64,000 nt of DNA, taken from NCBI GenBank assembly GCA_963700305.1, contig CAVOXB010000011.1, positions 248,001-312,000 on the forward strand, in the 5' to 3' direction. Position 1 is the first letter of the stretch. Each line of letters opens with the position of its first letter. Shown piece by piece: positions 63,874 through 64,000 of this stretch. Position numbers and translations under genes: made by a program. The notes under the pieces are model-generated. The model was given only the letters and a program-made list of their open reading frames with translations. It had not been told where the DNA came from and searched no databases. This DNA is from Desulfomonile sp963700305. GTDB taxonomy: Bacteria > Desulfobacterota > Desulfomonilia > Desulfomonilales > Desulfomonilaceae.

Positions 63874-64000
63874 ACAAAAACTTTCTCTGGGATTCGGGGG
63901 ATTGCTCGCAATCATAATGGTCCTCGGATTCCAAGGTGTGAACCTGATCGCGGAACTGGGAGGCTCCATAGACGTGATTCTGCGAGAAAACTATCGCAGC
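63860..64000 (+). CDS. KinB-like sensor histidine kinase, N-terminal part (cut by window edge)
   Basis: ATG 63860 with GGGGAAG upstream. MLGIRQKLSLGFGGLLAII, then a membrane helix and the periplasmic start SIDVILRENYRS, the conserved KinB sensor beginning. The catalytic part lies outside the window. Partner of the AlgB-like regulator. Confidence 0.75.
   Translation, partial: MLGIRQKLSLGFGGLLAIIMVLGFQGVNLIAELGGSIDVILRENYRS

Overview
The window (about 50% GC) looks like a chromosomal segment of an anaerobic, Gram-negative deltaproteobacterium of the Desulfomonile/Syntrophobacter kind. This placement is an inference from content: indolepyruvate:ferredoxin oxidoreductase at the left edge, several sigma-54 activators of the NtrC type, a PilS/PilR-like pair, B12-binding radical SAM proteins, an ArsA-type ATPase fused to an alpha-crystallin-like domain, a bacterial alpha-2-macroglobulin, and many lipoproteins and secreted proteins. 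There is no complete insertion sequence, prophage or CRISPR array. Dispersed palindromic repeats of at least two families sit between genes.

Layout. 1-9.4 kb: iorA (broken frame), an L,D-transpeptidase, ArsA-like ATPase, a metallo-beta-lactamase-fold enzyme, a chemoreceptor and ilvE. 9.4-18.6 kb: small hypotheticals, a GGCT-like lipoprotein, the HtrA/DegP protease, membrane proteins, a PadR regulator with a flavodoxin-like/SCP2 protein, and yefM-yoeB with a perfect TGTACA operator. 18.6-24 kb: one 1781-residue alpha-2-macroglobulin. 24-34 kb: a PhoU-like gene behind a consensus sigma-54 promoter, a chagasin-type protease inhibitor, a small secreted protein with an in-frame TGA, a thermonuclease, and a radical SAM / peptidyl-prolyl isomerase / aminotransferase group. 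34-40.3 kb: a tightly coupled operon of a 920-residue unknown protein, a pyruvate-phosphate-dikinase-like protein without the PEP barrel, and a GAF-sigma-54 activator. 41-45 kb: HicB-like antitoxin, nfeD, family-4 uracil-DNA glycosylase, coaBC and tRNA-Arg(TCT). 45-54 kb: a sugar phosphotransferase, a multiply broken ABC binding protein, a B12 radical SAM protein, an RRM protein and gene-poor stretches with repeats. 54-64 kb: acyl-CoA ligase, pilS/pilR-like pair, pyrF, a Dcd-like protein, small membrane proteins, a SRPBCC protein, and an AlgB/KinB-like pair with a lipoprotein gene between them, whose upstream DNA carries twin TTGCAAAATGCA sites and a consensus sigma-54 promoter.

A striking property is the number of broken frames: at least fifteen genes whose two halves are perfectly continuous in protein sense but lie in different frames. 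Four of the best defined lie in A or G homopolymers that are one base short (A6, G5, A7, G5). Very long genes are nevertheless intact. Under-called homopolymers in the sequencing are the simplest explanation, though true decay is likely for the ABC binding protein. Each affected gene is given with its full reconstructed span.

The best candidates for new biology are the 920-aa/dikinase-like/sigma-54 operon, the radical SAM-PPIase fusion, the TGA-containing secreted protein with a SECIS-like hairpin, and the shared TGCAAAATGCA / sigma-54 promoter arrangement.
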